NCBI GenBank assembly: GCA_037974335.1
Contig: CM075760.1
Location: forward strand, 8,367,432 to 8,431,431
Direction of reading: 5' to 3'
DNA from: Prionace glauca
Taxonomy: Eukaryota; Chordata; Chondrichthyes; Carcharhiniformes; Carcharhinidae
Length of the DNA: 64,000 nt
A program made the translations under genes and the position numbers. Positions 36,016 through 47,312 of the stretch are shown here, piece by piece; positions within the stretch are counted from its first letter, which is position 1; the number at the start of each line of letters is the position of its first letter. Under the pieces are notes generated by a model, which worked only from the letters and a program-made list of their open reading frames with translations, searched no databases and was not told where the DNA came from.

Positions 36016-38098
36016 ATTTTTCAAGGAGCAGCTATTGCGGGTCTGTGATAAGTATATCCCTGTCAGGCAAGGAGGATTTGGTAGGCCCAGGGAACCGTGG
36101 TGCACCAAAAAAGTTGATTCGTTGGTTAGGAAGAAAAAGGAGGCTTATGTTCGGATGAGGCTTGAGGGCTCAGGTAGTGCATTAGAAAGTTTTAGATTGG
36201 CTAGGAGGGAGTTGAAGAGGGAGTTAAGAAGGGCCAAAAGAGGGCATGAGATGATTTTGGCTGATAGGATTAAGGAGAACCCTAAGGCGTTTTACAGGTA
36301 TGTCAAGAACAGAAGGTTGGTTAGGACAAGATTAGGGCCAGTTACAGACAGTAGAGGGAAGTTGTGTGTGGAACCGGAGGAGATTGGAGAGGCGTTGAAC
36401 CAATATTTCTCTTCGGTGTTCACGCAAGGGGACAGGAATGTAGCTGAGGAGGACACTGGGGTGCAGGGGTGTGAAATGGATAGTATTGCAGTTGATACGG
36501 GGGATGTGCTGGATATTTTAGAGGGTTTGAAAATAGATAAGTCCCCTGGTCCAGATGGGATTTACCCTAGGATTCTTTGGGAGGCAAGAGGGGTGATTGC
36601 GGAGCCTCTGGCTCTGATCTTCAGGTCGTCGTTAGTCTCTGGTATAGTACCAGAAGATTGGAGGACAGCAAATGTTGTCCCATTGTTTAAGAAGGGGAGA
36701 AGGGACTTCCCTGGGAATTATAGACCGGTGAGTCTTACTTCTGTGGTGGGTAAGGTTTTGGAAAGGATTATTAGAGACAGGATTTATAGTTATTTGGAAA
36801 GTAATGAGTTGATTAGAGATAGTCAGCATGGTTTTGTAGCGGGTAGGTCATGCCTTACTAACCTTATCGAGTTCTTTGAGAAAGTGACCAAAGAGGTGGA
36901 TAGGGGTAAGGCAGTTGATGTGGTGTATATGGATTTTAGCAAGGCGTTTGATAAGGTTCACCATGGTAGGCTTCTGCAGAAAATGCAGATGTATGGGATT
37001 GGGGGTGATCTAGGTAATTGGATCAGGAATTGGCTAGCAGATAGGAGACAGAGAGTGGTGGTTGATGGGAAATATTCGTCATGGAGTTCGGTTACAAGTG
37101 GTGTGCCTCAGGGATCTGTTTTGGGGCCACTGCTGTTTGTAATTTTTATTAATGATCTGGATGAGGGTATAGTTGGGTGGATTAGTAAGTTTGCTGATGA
37201 CACCAAAGTCGGAGGTGTGGTAGATTGTGAGGAAGGGTGTCATAGTTTGCAGGATGACTTCGAAAGGTTGCAGAGCTGGGCTGAGAGGTGGCGAATGGAG
37301 TTTAATGTGGAGAAGTGTGAGGTAATTCATTTCGGTAGGAATAACAGATGTGTTGAGTATAGGGCTAACGGGAGGACTTTGAATAGTGTGGAGGAGCAGA
37401 GGGATCTAGGTGTATGTGTACATAGATCCCTGAAAGTTGGGAATCAAGTAGATAAAGTTGTTAAGAAGGCATACGGAGTTTTGGCGTTTATTGGTAGGGG
37501 GATTGAATTTAGGAGTCGTAGCGTCATGATGCAACTGTACACATCTCTGGTGCGGCCGCACTTGGAGTTTTGTGTGCAGTTCTGGTCCCCACATTACAAG
37601 AAGGATGTAGAGGCTTTGGAGAGGGTGCAGAGGAGGTTTACCAGGATGTTGCCTGGTATGGAGGGGAGATCCTATGAGGAGAGATTGAGTGATTTGGGGT
37701 TGTTTTCGCTGGAAAGAAGGCGGCTAAGAGGGGATCTCATTGAAACATATAAGATGATTAGAGGTTTAGACAGGGTAGATAGTGATAGCCTTTTTCCTAG
37801 GATGGAGAAAGCTAACACGAGGGGGCACGATTTTAAATTAAGGGGGGGTAGTTATAGGACAGATGTCAGGGGTAGGTTCTTTACCCAGAGGGTGGTGAGG
37901 GACTGGAATGCCCTGCCAGCTGCAGTTGTAAATGCACCTAGTTTGGGGGCGTTTAAAAGATCTGTGGATAGGTTTATGGATGAAAAGGGATTGGTTTAGG
38001 CTAGTGGGTCATTGTTTTGTAACTGGTCGGCGCAACATCGTGGGCCGAAGGGCCTGTTCTGCGCTGTAATGTTCTATGTTCTATGTTCTATGTTCTAT
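36016..38098 (+). mobile_element. CR1 LINE subfamily 3, RT half intact
   Basis: One 654-codon open frame ending at 37999 covers the linker, the whole RT and the C-terminal region: [70 protein letters not shown], the catalytic FADDTKVGG, then NALPAAVV and MDEKGLV. The endonuclease domain and ORF1 are missing by 5' truncation at about 36016. The 3' end has GGGCCGAAGGGCCTGTTCTG and four TTCTATG-type units. No stop or shift within the RT marks it as the youngest element here. Confidence 0.9.
36035..37999 (+). CDS. CR1 ORF2 fragment: reverse transcriptase
   Basis: The reading frame of the LINE above encodes a reverse transcriptase that would copy LINE RNA at a nicked target. The palm motifs YMDFSKAFDKV (motif A, catalytic Asp) and FADDT (motif C, Asp pair) are both present, so the polymerase looks chemically intact. 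Without the N-terminal endonuclease it is not expected to work by itself. Its first codon is not a proven start. Confidence 0.8.
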   Translation: MRVCDKYIPVRQGGFGRPREPWCTKKVDSLVRKKKEAYVRMRLEGSGSALESFRLARRELKRELRRAKRGHEMILADRIKENPKAFYRYVKNRRLVRTRLGPVTDSRGKLCVEPEEIGEALNQYFSSVFTQGDRNVAEEDTGVQGCEMDSIAVDTGDVLDILEGLKIDKSPGPDGIYPRILWEARGVIAEPLALIFRSSLVSGIVPEDWRTANVVPLFKKGRRDFPGNYRPVSLTSVVGKVLERIIRDRIYSYLESNELIRDSQHGFVAGRSCLTNLIEFFEKVTKEVDRGKAVDVVYMDFSKAFDKVHHGRLLQKMQMYGIGGDLGNWIRNWLADRRQRVVVDGKYSSWSSVTSGVPQGSVLGPLLFVIFINDLDEGIVGWISKFADDTKVGGVVDCEEGCHSLQDDFERLQSWAERWRMEFNVEKCEVIHFGRNNRCVEYRANGRTLNSVEEQRDLGVCVHRSLKVGNQVDKVVKKAYGVLAFIGRGIEFRSRSVMMQLYTSLVRPHLEFCVQFWSPHYKKDVEALERVQRRFTRMLPGMEGRSYEERLSDLGLFSLERRRLRGDLIETYKMIRGLDRVDSDSLFPRMEKANTRGHDFKLRGGSYRTDVRGRFFTQRVVRDWNALPAAVVNAPSLGAFKRSVDRFMDEKGLV

Positions 38099-38104
38099 AA
38101 TGGC

Positions 38105-38480
38105 GTGGAAGGATTTGCAAAAATGGGATCCAAAACTTCACTACATCCTTGAGTGAAGAAATCCTTCCTCATCTGAGCTTTCTCTCCATTTTTCAGCCTG
38201 TTCCAATAAGTCTTCACTCCCTTGTCATTCAAAAACTGTCTAACTCATCCTTGAAGATATTCAATGCCTCCACTGGTCCCCATGGAGAGGAAGCCAGATA
38301 CTAACAATTCTCTGAGGGAAGGGATTTGTCCAAATATATAATGTCGCTCCAGTCCAATGTTACACAACCAGATAAGTGCATTTTATTACAGAGCCATAAA
38401 TAATATATCTAATCTCTGCCGTATAAAAATATCAGACATGTCTCTGTCCTGTATTAGTATACTGTCCCCTTTAATATATT
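38105..38480 (-). repeat. Duplicated intron block, old LINE included
   Basis: TGAGTGAAGAAATCCTTCCTC, TAACTCATCCTTGAAG and ACAGAGCCATAAATAATA follow the order of 8.84-9.19 kb. A second partial copy is at 39.62-39.84 kb. Confidence 0.55.
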
Positions 38481-38617
38481 TCAGAAATGAGATGGGCACA
38501 TGAAGGACATAAACTTGCAGGGGAAAGGGAATATAGAAGGGGAATGGGACCCACTGGATTGTTCGACAGAAGTCAGCATGGACTTGAGTTACTGAATGGA
38601 TTCCTTCTGTGCTGTTT

Positions 38618-39594
38618 TTACCATTTATATAGATGATCTGGAGGAGGGAACCGAGTGTAGGGTGTCGAAATTTGCTGATGACACCAAGATTGGGGGAACG
38701 GCAAATTGTGTGGAGAGTCTGCAGAAGGATATAGATAGGCTGGGCGAATGGGCCAGGAAATGGCAAATGGAATTTAATATTGGCAAGTGTGAGGTGGTCC
38801 ACTTTGGTAGGAAGAATGGTAGGAAGGACTATTACTTACGGGGCGAAAAACTGCAGCAGGCGACGGTGCAGAGGGACCTCGGGGTCCTTGTGCATGAGTC
38901 GCAAAAACCCAGCTTGCAGGTGCAGCAGGTGGTCAGGAAGGCGAATGGGATGCTGGCCTTCATAGCGAAGGGGATTGAATATAAAAGTAGGGAGGTCTTG
39001 CTGCAGCTGTATAGGGCATTGGTGAGGCCGCAGCTGGAGTACTGTGTGCAGTTTTGGGCACCGCACCTACGCAAAGATATTTTGGCCTTGGAGGGAGTGC
39101 AGAGGAGATTTACTAGGCTGATACTGGAGTTGAGGGGGTTGAGCTATGAGGAGAGGCTGAATAAACTGGGCTTGTACTCGTTAGAGTTTAGAAGAATGAG
39201 GGGAGATCTCATTGAGACGTATAAGATGATGAATGGGATGGATAAGATAGAGGTGGAGAGACTCTTCCCGCTCAAAAAAGACAGTAGGACTAGGGGGCAC
39301 AGCCTCAAGATAAAAGGGGGGCGGTTTAGAACGGAGTTGAGGAGGAACTTCTTCACTCAAAGGGTGGTGAATCTCTGGAATTCTCTGCCCGTTGAAGTGG
39401 TGGAGGCTGCCTCGCTAAATATTTTTAAGACGGGGGTTGATGGGTTTTTGATAAGAGAGGGGATTAAGGGTCATGGGGAGAAAGCGGGAAAGTGGAACTG
39501 AGCCACGACAGATCAGCCATGATCTTATTGAATGGCGGGGCAGGCTCGAGGGGCTAGATGGCCTACTCCTGCTCCTATTTCTTATGTTCTTATG
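38618..39594 (+). mobile_element. CR1 LINE subfamily 1, 5'-truncated, open RT end
   Basis: It begins inside the RT (FTIYIDDLEEGTECRVSK), keeps the KFADDTKIGG catalytic box and stays open to the C-terminus GHGEKAGKWN. Compared with the 32.4 kb copy it lacks a short in-frame piece (CAEGVES reads CVES). The tail ends TTCTTATGTTCTTATG. Young. Confidence 0.9.
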
Positions 39595-39879
39595 TAATGA
39601 CTTGATGAGTGGAAACATACAGAGCTACTGAGCCTCATTACAAGATGAGAAATACTAAATGTACTTTGTTACAGAACCGTAAATAGTATATCAGATCCAC
39701 AATATTAACAACACTCGGCATATCTCTGTCCTCTAATAATTTATTATTCTCTTAAATGTCAGCCATCTCCTGGGGAAACCAGCCCTTTAATTGTGAACAT
39801 TAGGAAAGAGACCATCCTTTCAGCCAGACAACTAAATGTGTCAAGCTGAGGGAGCAAAGGATGTCAATGTCTTTGAGAA

Positions 39880-39965
39880 AGTGTTATAATGCAGAAGTCT
39901 GCCAATGAGCTTCAGAGTGAATCTTCCTCCTCTGTGCAACATCTGGGAGGAAATCAATGTTTCCC
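39880..39965 (+). promoter_or_regulatory. Truncated ZF7 upstream region
   Basis: TGCCAATGAGCTTCAGAG and CCTCTGTGCAACATCTGGG are the inverted counterpart of 19.57-19.65 kb. The CRE/CCAAT half that should precede it is absent; old repeat sequence is found instead. Confidence 0.45.
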
Positions 39966-40359
39966 CCTTTCCATTTCTTTTCTCATTCTGGGAAAAATTG
40001 GGGACTTGCAGCAACTGAAGGGAAAGGAAATGAATCCAGTCTGTATATTCCACACATTTTTAGTCCAGTCATATCGGCATAGATCTGTCTGGCAGCCTGC
40101 ATGGAGATTTTCAGCTGTGAGTCTCCAGGACAGGAAGCAGTGAGCCTGATTGAGCATGGATCTGTCAATCAGCACCTTCAGGAGAATTGGGAGGGTGAAT
40201 ATTAGATACAGCAGAGTGAGAATGGAGGGAGAGTGTGTGGGATGGAGATTTACAGCTTTTGGGGAATGAGAGAGGAAAAAAAAATTGCATAGAAACTAGA
40301 ATTGTTCTGAATTTCTATCTTGTACTGACACCGATGACTTGTATCAATTTGTTTTACAG

Positions 40360-40687
40360 GATATTGAAAGAGGAATCACAGGCTGTAATCTTAAACGCCA
40401 CATCTAGATCTGGCAGAGTCATATTCCTCAGGATCTGAATATCATCGGCCATTGAATCCGGAAAGAGATTTGAAAAGATTTCAAACATCAGTGTGACTGG
40501 AAAAGCATCAACACACTGCCAAATTCAAGTGAATGTGTTCCAGAGCACTGACTGAAGAGCTTTAAACAGCTACACAGCCTGAATAAATATAACACCATTC
40601 ACAGTGGGGAGAGACTGTACACATATTGTGTGTGGGCGAGGCTTCACCTGATTGTCCACCCAAGGGAGAGGCAAGGACACCTGCACC
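40360..40687 (+). other. ZF7 leader exon
   Basis: The acceptor TTGTTTTACAG is followed by GATATTGAAAGAGGAATC. Relic finger sequence (AGAGCTTTAAACAGCTAC, CTGAATAAATATAACACC) precedes the ATG at 40688. Confidence 0.6.
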
Positions 40688-41806
40688 ATGGAGAAACCAT
40701 GGAAATGTGCAGACTGTGGGAAGAGATACAGAGCCCCATCTCTGCTGGATGCTCATCGGCGCATCCACACTGAAGAGAGACCATTCACCTGCTCTCAGTG
40801 TGGGAAGGGATTCAACCAGTTATTCCACTTGCAGAGACACCAGCAAGTTCACACTGGGGAGAGGCCATTCACCTGCTTTCAGTGTGGAAAGGGATTCCCT
40901 CGATTATCCACTTTGCAGAGACACCAGCGAGTTCACACTGGGGAGAGACCGTTCACCTGCTCTCAGTGTGGAAAGGGATTCACTGTGCTATTCCAACTGC
41001 GGAGACATCAGCGAATTCACACTGGGGAGAAGCCATTCATCTGCTGTCAGTGTGGGAAGAGATTCATTGACTCATCCAGCCTGCAGATACATGAGCGAGT
41101 TCACACTGGGGAGAGGCCATTCACCTGCTCTCAGTGTGGAGAGAGATTCATTCAGTTGTCCCACTTGCAGAGACACCAGCAAGTTCACACGGGGGACAGG
41201 CCATTCACCTGCTCTCAGTGTGGAGAGAGATTCATTCAGTTGTCCCACTTGCAGAGACACCAGCAAGTTCACACTGGGGAAAAGCCATTCACCTGCTCTC
41301 AGTGTGGAAAGGGATTCCCTCGATTATCCACTTTGCAGAAACACCAGCGAACTCACACTGGGGAGAGACCGTTCACCTGCTCTCAGTGTGGAACTGGATT
41401 CACTGTGTTATCCCATCTGCGGAGACACCAGCGAATTCACACTGGGGAGAAGCCATTCCCCTGCTGTCAGTGTCGGAAGAGATTCATTGACTCATCCAGC
41501 CTGCAGATACATAAAAGAGTTCACACTGGGGAGAGGCCGTTCACCTGCTCTCAGTGCAGGAAGAGTTTCAACCAGTTATCCCACTTGCAGAGACACCAGC
41601 GAGTTCACACTGGGGACAGGCCATTCACCTGCTCTCAGTGTGGATTTGGATTCACTCAGTTAACCCACTTGCAGAGACACCAGCGAGTTCACACTGGGGA
41701 GAGGCCATTCACCTGCTCTCAGTGTGGAAAGGGATTCACTCGGTCATCCAGCCTGCAGTCACACAAGCGAGTTCACACTGGGGAGAGGCTGTACATCTGC
41801 TGTTAG
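40688..41806 (+). CDS. ZF7: thirteen-finger C2H2 protein ended early by TAG
   Basis: The 372-residue frame begins [19 protein letters not shown] and has thirteen complete SQCGKGF-type fingers before a TAG at 41804-41806. That codon is CAG (Gln of the C-x2-C knuckle) in the sister fingers, so the stop falls inside finger 14. Fingers 3-4-5 (PRLSTLQ, TVLFQLR, IDSSSLQ) recur as 8-9-10 (PRLSTLQ, TVLSHLR, IDSSSLQ), a five-finger (420-base) block repeat; fingers 6 and 7 are a second, tandem duplication ([16 protein letters not shown] twice). The lost part is only two fingers, so a shortened protein could work. Leader present, promoter truncated, 3' UTR carrying a LINE end. Confidence 0.8.
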   Translation: MEKPWKCADCGKRYRAPSLLDAHRRIHTEERPFTCSQCGKGFNQLFHLQRHQQVHTGERPFTCFQCGKGFPRLSTLQRHQRVHTGERPFTCSQCGKGFTVLFQLRRHQRIHTGEKPFICCQCGKRFIDSSSLQIHERVHTGERPFTCSQCGERFIQLSHLQRHQQVHTGDRPFTCSQCGERFIQLSHLQRHQQVHTGEKPFTCSQCGKGFPRLSTLQKHQRTHTGERPFTCSQCGTGFTVLSHLRRHQRIHTGEKPFPCCQCRKRFIDSSSLQIHKRVHTGERPFTCSQCRKSFNQLSHLQRHQRVHTGDRPFTCSQCGFGFTQLTHLQRHQRVHTGERPFTCSQCGKGFTRSSSLQSHKRVHTGERLYICC

Positions 41807-41941
<135 letters not shown>

Positions 41942-42050
41942 TTCCAGGGGTGGGATTCTGCAGTTATTATTTCTGCTGTCTTATGTCAAGAGCTGCTTTT
42001 TTTTCATTCTTACAGTTGGTCACTGGGGAGGGGCAGAGGGTGACTTTAAG

Positions 42051-42278
42051 AACATAAGAACTAGGAGCAGGAGTGGGCCATCTGGCCCCTCGAGCCTGCT
42101 GTGCCATTCAATAAGATCATGGCTGTTCTTTTTGTGGACTCAACTCCACTTACCTGCCTGCTCAGCATAGCCCTTAATCCCTTTACTGTTAAAATCTCAT
42201 CTATCCTTGCCTTAAAAGCATTCAATGAGGTAGCCTCAACTGCTCACTGTGCAGGGAATTTCACAGATTCACAACCTT
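42051..42278 (-). mobile_element. CR1 3' end inserted in the ZF7 3' UTR
   Basis: GAACATAAGAACTAGGAGCA and CTGGCCCCTCGAGCCTGC (reverse tail), then a short decayed coding end. UTR sequence resumes at CCTTCTGCTGGACTGGCCG, so the element splits the conserved block. Confidence 0.75.
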
Positions 42279-43350
42279 CTGCTGGACTGGCCGGTCTCAC
42301 AACTTTGCCTCCAGTGAGCTGATGCTCTTTGAGTCTTGTTGCGAACACCTGGTTTCAAATTTCACAAGGATCACAGAGTGACAGGGTATTAGGAAGTTCA
42401 GAGATACTTAGTCAGCATTTCTGTTTCAAACCCCCCAAATGCCCATCCAATTTCCTTTGTAATTGTTTATTGTCTCCACTTCCTCCTCTCTCATAGGCAG
42501 TGAGTTCCAGGTCATTACAATTCACTGTATCAAAATATTCTTCCTCACATCCTCCCCAGTATCTCTGATCCAAAACCTTAAATCTGTGTTCCCAGCCTCC
42601 CAACCCCCACCCCATCCTTTTCCATCAGCTAATAGGAACAGCTTTTCTTTGTCCACCTTATCTAAACCTGTTAGAATTTTGTCCACCTCTATCAAATCTC
42701 CCCTCAACCTCCTTTGCTCCAAGGAGAACAACAGAGGCCTGACATCGACAATAAAAAAAACTAACAGAATATCTTAATACTTGAAATCAAAACTGGAATG
42801 TTCAAATTCTGTGTTAAAGATATTGTGAATATATTGTTCTGTACAATAAAGAGATTTGAATAACGCAGCTTGGGTGTGGTTGAATGAAATGTATCAATCT
42901 GGTATCCACCTACAGTCCAGAGGAAATCTGGAATGTGTGGCTGGAAATGCCTCCCTAACAACACGGTGGGTGTATTTACATCTCACGCATTGTAGTCGTT
43001 CAAACTGGCAGTGTCGGGATTGACAATAGCCAAGACAGCTACATACAGGCACATATACTGTCATAACTGAAGGACTGCAGATTGAATGTGAGGCAAGATG
43101 AGACTGGACTATCTTGACCACATTCCTATGACTGCTCAGTTTGTGCTACAATGAACCATTAAAGCTGCTTAGTCTCAACAGAGGGCCGGGTGAGAATATT
43201 TACTTAGAATGAGTTAGAATTAAACTTATTCCAGGACTGGCTGGTGTTCAGCGATTGAGATACCCGAAGCTGTAATCAATCAAGAAACAGTGGTAGATAG
43301 TTGATGAAGAAGAAGTGTTTTCAGGCATTGTTTAAATTATTTCATCATAA
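42279..43350. repeat. Segmental duplication, inverted flank (copy C)
   Basis: The order is reversed relative to 24.13-25.25 kb: UTR block, CR1 relic (42.42-42.74 kb, minus), GGTTGAATGAAATGTATCAA, then GCTACATACAGGCACATATA and ATTTAAATTATTTCATCATA. It shows that ZF7 arose from the same block as ZF1 and ZF5 in opposite orientation. Confidence 0.65.
42420..42740 (-). mobile_element. Co-duplicated CR1 relic beside ZF7
   Basis: On the minus strand SLEQRRLRGDLIEVDKIL, LDKVDKEKLF, then VRKNILIQ. It is the same insertion as at 6.9, 13.96 and 24.8 kb. Confidence 0.65.
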
Positions 43351-43619
43351 ATTTGTGATAAGAACTGTAAGGATTTGCAACCCAAGAGTCAATGCACTGA
43401 TGGTATACTCCAAATAGCACTGCACTGAAAAAGGGGTCAGAGCAAGAAGGAAAGTGTTTTCAGGCATTATTTAAATTATTTCATCATGAACTTGTGGTAA
43501 GAGCTGTGAGGGACCTGTAACCCAACAGCCGGTGAATTAACAGTGTGCTCCAAGTTGCACTGGGCTGAAAAGGGGATCTGAGCAACAAGTGGTGACCTCA
43601 GACATTGTTTAAATTACAT

Positions 43620-44113
43620 CGTCACTGGCCAACTTCCGCTTTGTGACGTCACAACGGAGCCATCACAGAAACAACCAATAGGAATCACTGCTCCGCGGTG
43701 ACGGCTGCGGGTCCCTGTGCGCAGGCCGGGGCCTGCGCGGACCCGGGAGCCCCGCCCCCACCCATTGCTCCCCTCCCCCTGCCTCTCCTCGAGCCAAGGT
43801 TTCCAGACAAGCGGCTGGCGGCTCCGGCCAGAGCGAGAAGCCGCTCGGTGATCTCCCCCTCCCCCACGGCCCTGGACTGCGCATGTCCAAGGGAGAGGGG
43901 GAGCTGCGCATGTTCCGGGGGAGAGCCCACCCTCTGACCTTCACGTTCAATTGTTGACCAATGGGAAGAGTTGGAGGACCGGAAGGACTGTGGCCCTCCA
44001 GCCAATCAGAGCGCGATCTTTGTGACAATGCAGATTGAACTTCAGACAGACTGAAATGTCCTCTTTTGTTGGTCAGTTGGATAACAAGCCATACCTAAAA
44101 GAGGCCAACATCT
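43620..44113 (+). promoter_or_regulatory. CpG-island promoter and first exon of ZF8
   Basis: GTGACGTCACAACGG (CRE), CAACCAATAGGAATCACTG (CCAAT), CGCGGTGACGG, CCCCGCCCCC, CGCATGTCCAAG, TGACCAATGGG and CCAGCCAATCAG. Exon 1 ends GAGGCCAACATCT before the donor GTAAGTAAAAT at 44114. Paralogue of 19.6-20.43 kb. Confidence 0.7.
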
Positions 44114-44334
44114 GTAAGTAAAATACTTTCTATTTCTTCTCATTCTGGGGGAATTGTTGACTTGCTGCAACGAAAGGGAAAGGGAGTGAATCTAGGGAGG
44201 TTGTAGACTCTGGAAAGTTTGGCCCAGCTCTGTCAATCAGCCTGTGGAGGCTCAATATTATATCCAGCAGAATGAGAATGGAAGGAGAGTTATTTTTTCT
44301 TCATTCATGAGACATGGGCATCACTGACTTTTGC

Positions 44335-44432
44335 TACCAAATGAACCTGTTGGACTTTTAACCTGGTGTTGTGAATTGTCTGACTGTATTTACCCCAGTC
44401 CAACGCCGGCATCTCCACATCATTGCTGGCTG
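44335..44432. repeat. Fragment of the TGTTGGACTTTTAACCTGG repeat
   Basis: Ends AACGCCGGCATCTCCACATC. This unit also closes the palindromic element at 60.06-60.14 kb. Confidence 0.5.
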
Positions 44433-44511
44433 GCCAGCATTTATTGCCCAGCCCTCAGTGCCCTTGAACCGATTGCCCTCTGAAACGCCCCAGTAAACCA
44501 AGGTGAATCAG

Positions 44512-45680
44512 CACATTACCTAGATAGGCTGGTAGATTGGGCAGATAGATGGCAAATGGAATTTAATCTGGAGAAATGCGAGGTGATGCACTTTGGCCGG
44601 AATAATGTGGAAGGGAGTTATATGATAAAAGGTAGAACTATCCGGAGTATAGATACGCAGAGAGACCTGGGGGTGCAGGTACACAAGTCCCTGAAGGTGT
44701 TGGTGCAGGTGCAGAATGTGATGAGGAAAGCGTATGGCATGTTAGCCTTCATAGGAAGGGGTATAGAATATAAGAGTAGGAGTCTGATGTTGCAGTTGTA
44801 TAGAACGTTGGTTAGGCCTCACCTGGAGTACTGCGTCCAGTTCTGGTCGCCGTACTACCGGAAGGATGTAGAGATCCTGGAGAGAGTGCAGAGGAGATTT
44901 ACCAGGATGTTGCCTGGTATGGAAGGGCTGTCTTACGAGGAAAGATTGAACGCACTTGGGCTGTTTTCCCTTGAGAGACGTCGGCTGAGGGGGGATTTAA
45001 TAGAGGTTTATAAGATTATGAAGGGGACAGATAGAGTAGATGGTGATAAGCTTTTTCCGCTATTAGAAATGGATAGAACGAGGGGTCACGGGCTTAAGGT
45101 GAGGGGGGCTAGATATAAGACTAATGTTAGAGGGCAGTTTTTCACACAAAGGGTAGTGGGGATGTGGAATGCACTGCCGAGTAAGGTGGTGGAAGCAGGC
45201 ACGCTAGGGTTGTTCAAGAGTCACTTGGACAGCCACATGAGCGGTCTACATATAGGGGGATATAGCAGGCCTTACTAAGCATTGTAGGCTTGGGGTCAGT
45301 TTTAGCCTCAGGGATATAGAGTCTTTAATAATGAAATTTTTATCCACAGGCACTTACCATCTCGAGGGCATCATGGCAGCACAGAGGCTATCTCTGTTGC
45401 TGTGTGAACACATGGAGTTGGGCCTGTGTCCGTGGGAGTTTGCGCGTTCTCCCCGTGGTTGCGTGGGTTTCCTCCGGGTGCTCCGGTTTCCTCCCACATC
45501 CCAAAAATGTGCTTTTAGGCTGATTGATTGGGTAACAAATTGTCCCTATATTGGACCTCCCTGATCCTCACACATTAGGCATAGACTAGAGTCATGAATA
45601 GGTCACTGACCATGGGACGGCGGCGCGGGCTCGTTGGGCCGAAGGGCCTGTTTCCCGTGCTGTTTTGTTCTTTGTACTGT
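44512..45680 (+). mobile_element. CR1 LINE subfamily 2 with SINE-like 3' UTR
   Basis: A 5'-truncated copy starting after the RT catalytic box (DRLVDWADRWQMEFNLEKC) and open to a stop at 45278 (GLHIGGYSRPY). The 3' UTR runs ATTTTTATCCACAGGCAC, a tRNA-like stretch, GTGTCCGTGGGAGTTTGCGC and GGGTTTCCTCCGGGTGC, to GGGCCGAAGGGCCTGTTTCC. It inserted in the first intron of ZF8. Confidence 0.85.
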
Positions 45681-45689
45681 GCCTTTGGT

Positions 45690-45920
45690 GGCCATGCCAG
45701 GTGAGGATGGCAGATTTTCTTCCCTAAAAAGCATTAGTGATGGGGTTTTCCGACAATCTACAATAGTTTCACAATCATCAATAGATTCTTAATTCCACAT
45801 GTTTGTACTGAATTCAAATTCTACCATTTGCCGTGGCAGGATTCAAACCTGGGTCCCCAAACATTAGCTGAATTTTGGATTAATAGTCTAGCGATAATAC
45901 CACTAGGGAATTGCCTCTCA
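45690..45920 (-). repeat. tRNA-derived SINE
   Basis: On the minus strand a tRNA-like head (A-box region GTATTATCGCTAGAC, box B GGTTTGAATCC) is followed by a body containing GAAACTATTGTAGATTGTC. Confidence 0.6.
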
Positions 45921-46051
45921 ATGTGTGAGATGGAAACTTACAGCTTTTGGGGAATGAAAGGGGGAAAAAATGCTCCAGAGAAACTAGAATTGTCTGTTCT
46001 GAATGTCTATCCTGTACTAACGCTGATTACTTTTGTCAACTTCTTTTACAG

Positions 46052-46358
46052 ATGTTAGAAATGAGGATTTAAGCCAGAAATCTCAAACCAAACGTTGCAT
46101 CAGGATCTGAAAGATTCAGTTGATTCATTGCAAAGTGAAGATCAGTAGCCTTTGAATCTAGATGGAGAAATAATTGTCTGCTCTATCAGCTTCATCAGTT
46201 ATTAATTCTCAGTGTGACGAGAAAAGCATCAGCACACGCACTTTGAACTGATTGTTCCTGCCTTAACCAGTTACACAGCTTGAAGAAACATTCCCATTTG
46301 GAGCCGGGAAAGACCCTATGTGTGTCCTGTGTGTGGAAACTTAATTTGATTGTTGAAC
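46052..46358 (+). other. ZF8 leader exon
   Basis: The acceptor CTTCTTTTACAG is followed by ATGTTAGAAATGAGG. The relic finger text is weaker than in other leaders but keeps CCAGTTACACAGCTTGAAG. Confidence 0.55.
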
Positions 46359-47312
46359 ATGGAGAGACACGAGGACACCTACACCACAGAGAAACCGTGG
46401 AAATGTGAGGACTGTGGAAAGAGATTCATAACCCCCTCAAAACTAGAAACTCATCGACGTATTCACACCGGGGAGCGGCCGTTTACCTGCTCTGATTGTG
46501 GGAAGGGATTCACAAATTCATCCCACCTGCTGACACACCAGCGAATTCACATGAAGGAAAGGCCATTCACCTGCACAGCATGTGGGAAAGGTTTCAAACA
46601 TTCATCCACCCTGAAGATACATCAGCGAGTTCACTCTGGGGAGAGGCCATTTGCTTGCTCTGAGTGTGGGAAAAGATTCACTCAGTTATCCAACCTGCAG
46701 ACACATCAGCGAATTCACATTGGGGAGAGGCCATTTAGCTGCTCTGAGTGTGGGAAGAGATTCAATCAGTTATCCGATTTGCTGACACACCAGCGAGCTC
46801 ACACTGGGGAGAGGCCGTTTACCTGCTCTCAGTGTGGAAAGGGATTCACTCAGTCATCCAACCTGCAGACACACCAGCGAGTTCACACTGAGCAGAAACA
46901 ATTCAGCTGCTCTCTCTGCGCGAGAAGGTTTAGATGGTTATCCAACCTGATGCGACACCAACAGGTTCACACCGAGGAGAGGTCATTCATCTGTTCTGAC
47001 TGTGGGAAGGGATTCAAAAATTCAACCCATCTGCTGACACACCAACGAATTCACACTGAGGAGAAGCCGTTCATCTGCACAGTGTGCGCAAAGAAATTCA
47101 AAGATTCATCCACTCTGCAAAAACACCAGCGAGTTCACACTGGGGAGAGACCATTCACCTGCTCTGATTGTGGGAAGCAGTTCCGAGATTTGTCCAACCT
47201 GAGAAGACACCAACGAGTCCACACTGGGGAGAGACCATTCACCTGCTCTGACTGTGGGAAAGGATTCACTCAATCATCTACCCTGTTGAGACACCAGCGA
47301 GTTCATAATTGA
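46359..47312 (+). CDS. ZF8: eleven-finger C2H2 protein
   Basis: The 317-residue protein starts [19 protein letters not shown] and has eleven intact fingers, ending RHQRVHN. The family's usual start (MEK) reads TEK here (ACA for ATG), and an ATG eleven codons upstream, absent from the relatives, replaces it; the protein therefore has a longer N-terminus. Knuckles are mostly SDC and SEC, as in ZF3 and ZF4. Finger pairs 2/8 ([24 protein letters not shown]) and 3/9 point to an old six-finger block repeat. Finger 7 has the odd entry [12 protein letters not shown]. The frame is whole and promoter, exon 1 donor and leader are present, so this is likely a working gene. Confidence 0.9.
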   Translation: MERHEDTYTTEKPWKCEDCGKRFITPSKLETHRRIHTGERPFTCSDCGKGFTNSSHLLTHQRIHMKERPFTCTACGKGFKHSSTLKIHQRVHSGERPFACSECGKRFTQLSNLQTHQRIHIGERPFSCSECGKRFNQLSDLLTHQRAHTGERPFTCSQCGKGFTQSSNLQTHQRVHTEQKQFSCSLCARRFRWLSNLMRHQQVHTEERSFICSDCGKGFKNSTHLLTHQRIHTEEKPFICTVCAKKFKDSSTLQKHQRVHTGERPFTCSDCGKQFRDLSNLRRHQRVHTGERPFTCSDCGKGFTQSSTLLRHQRVHN

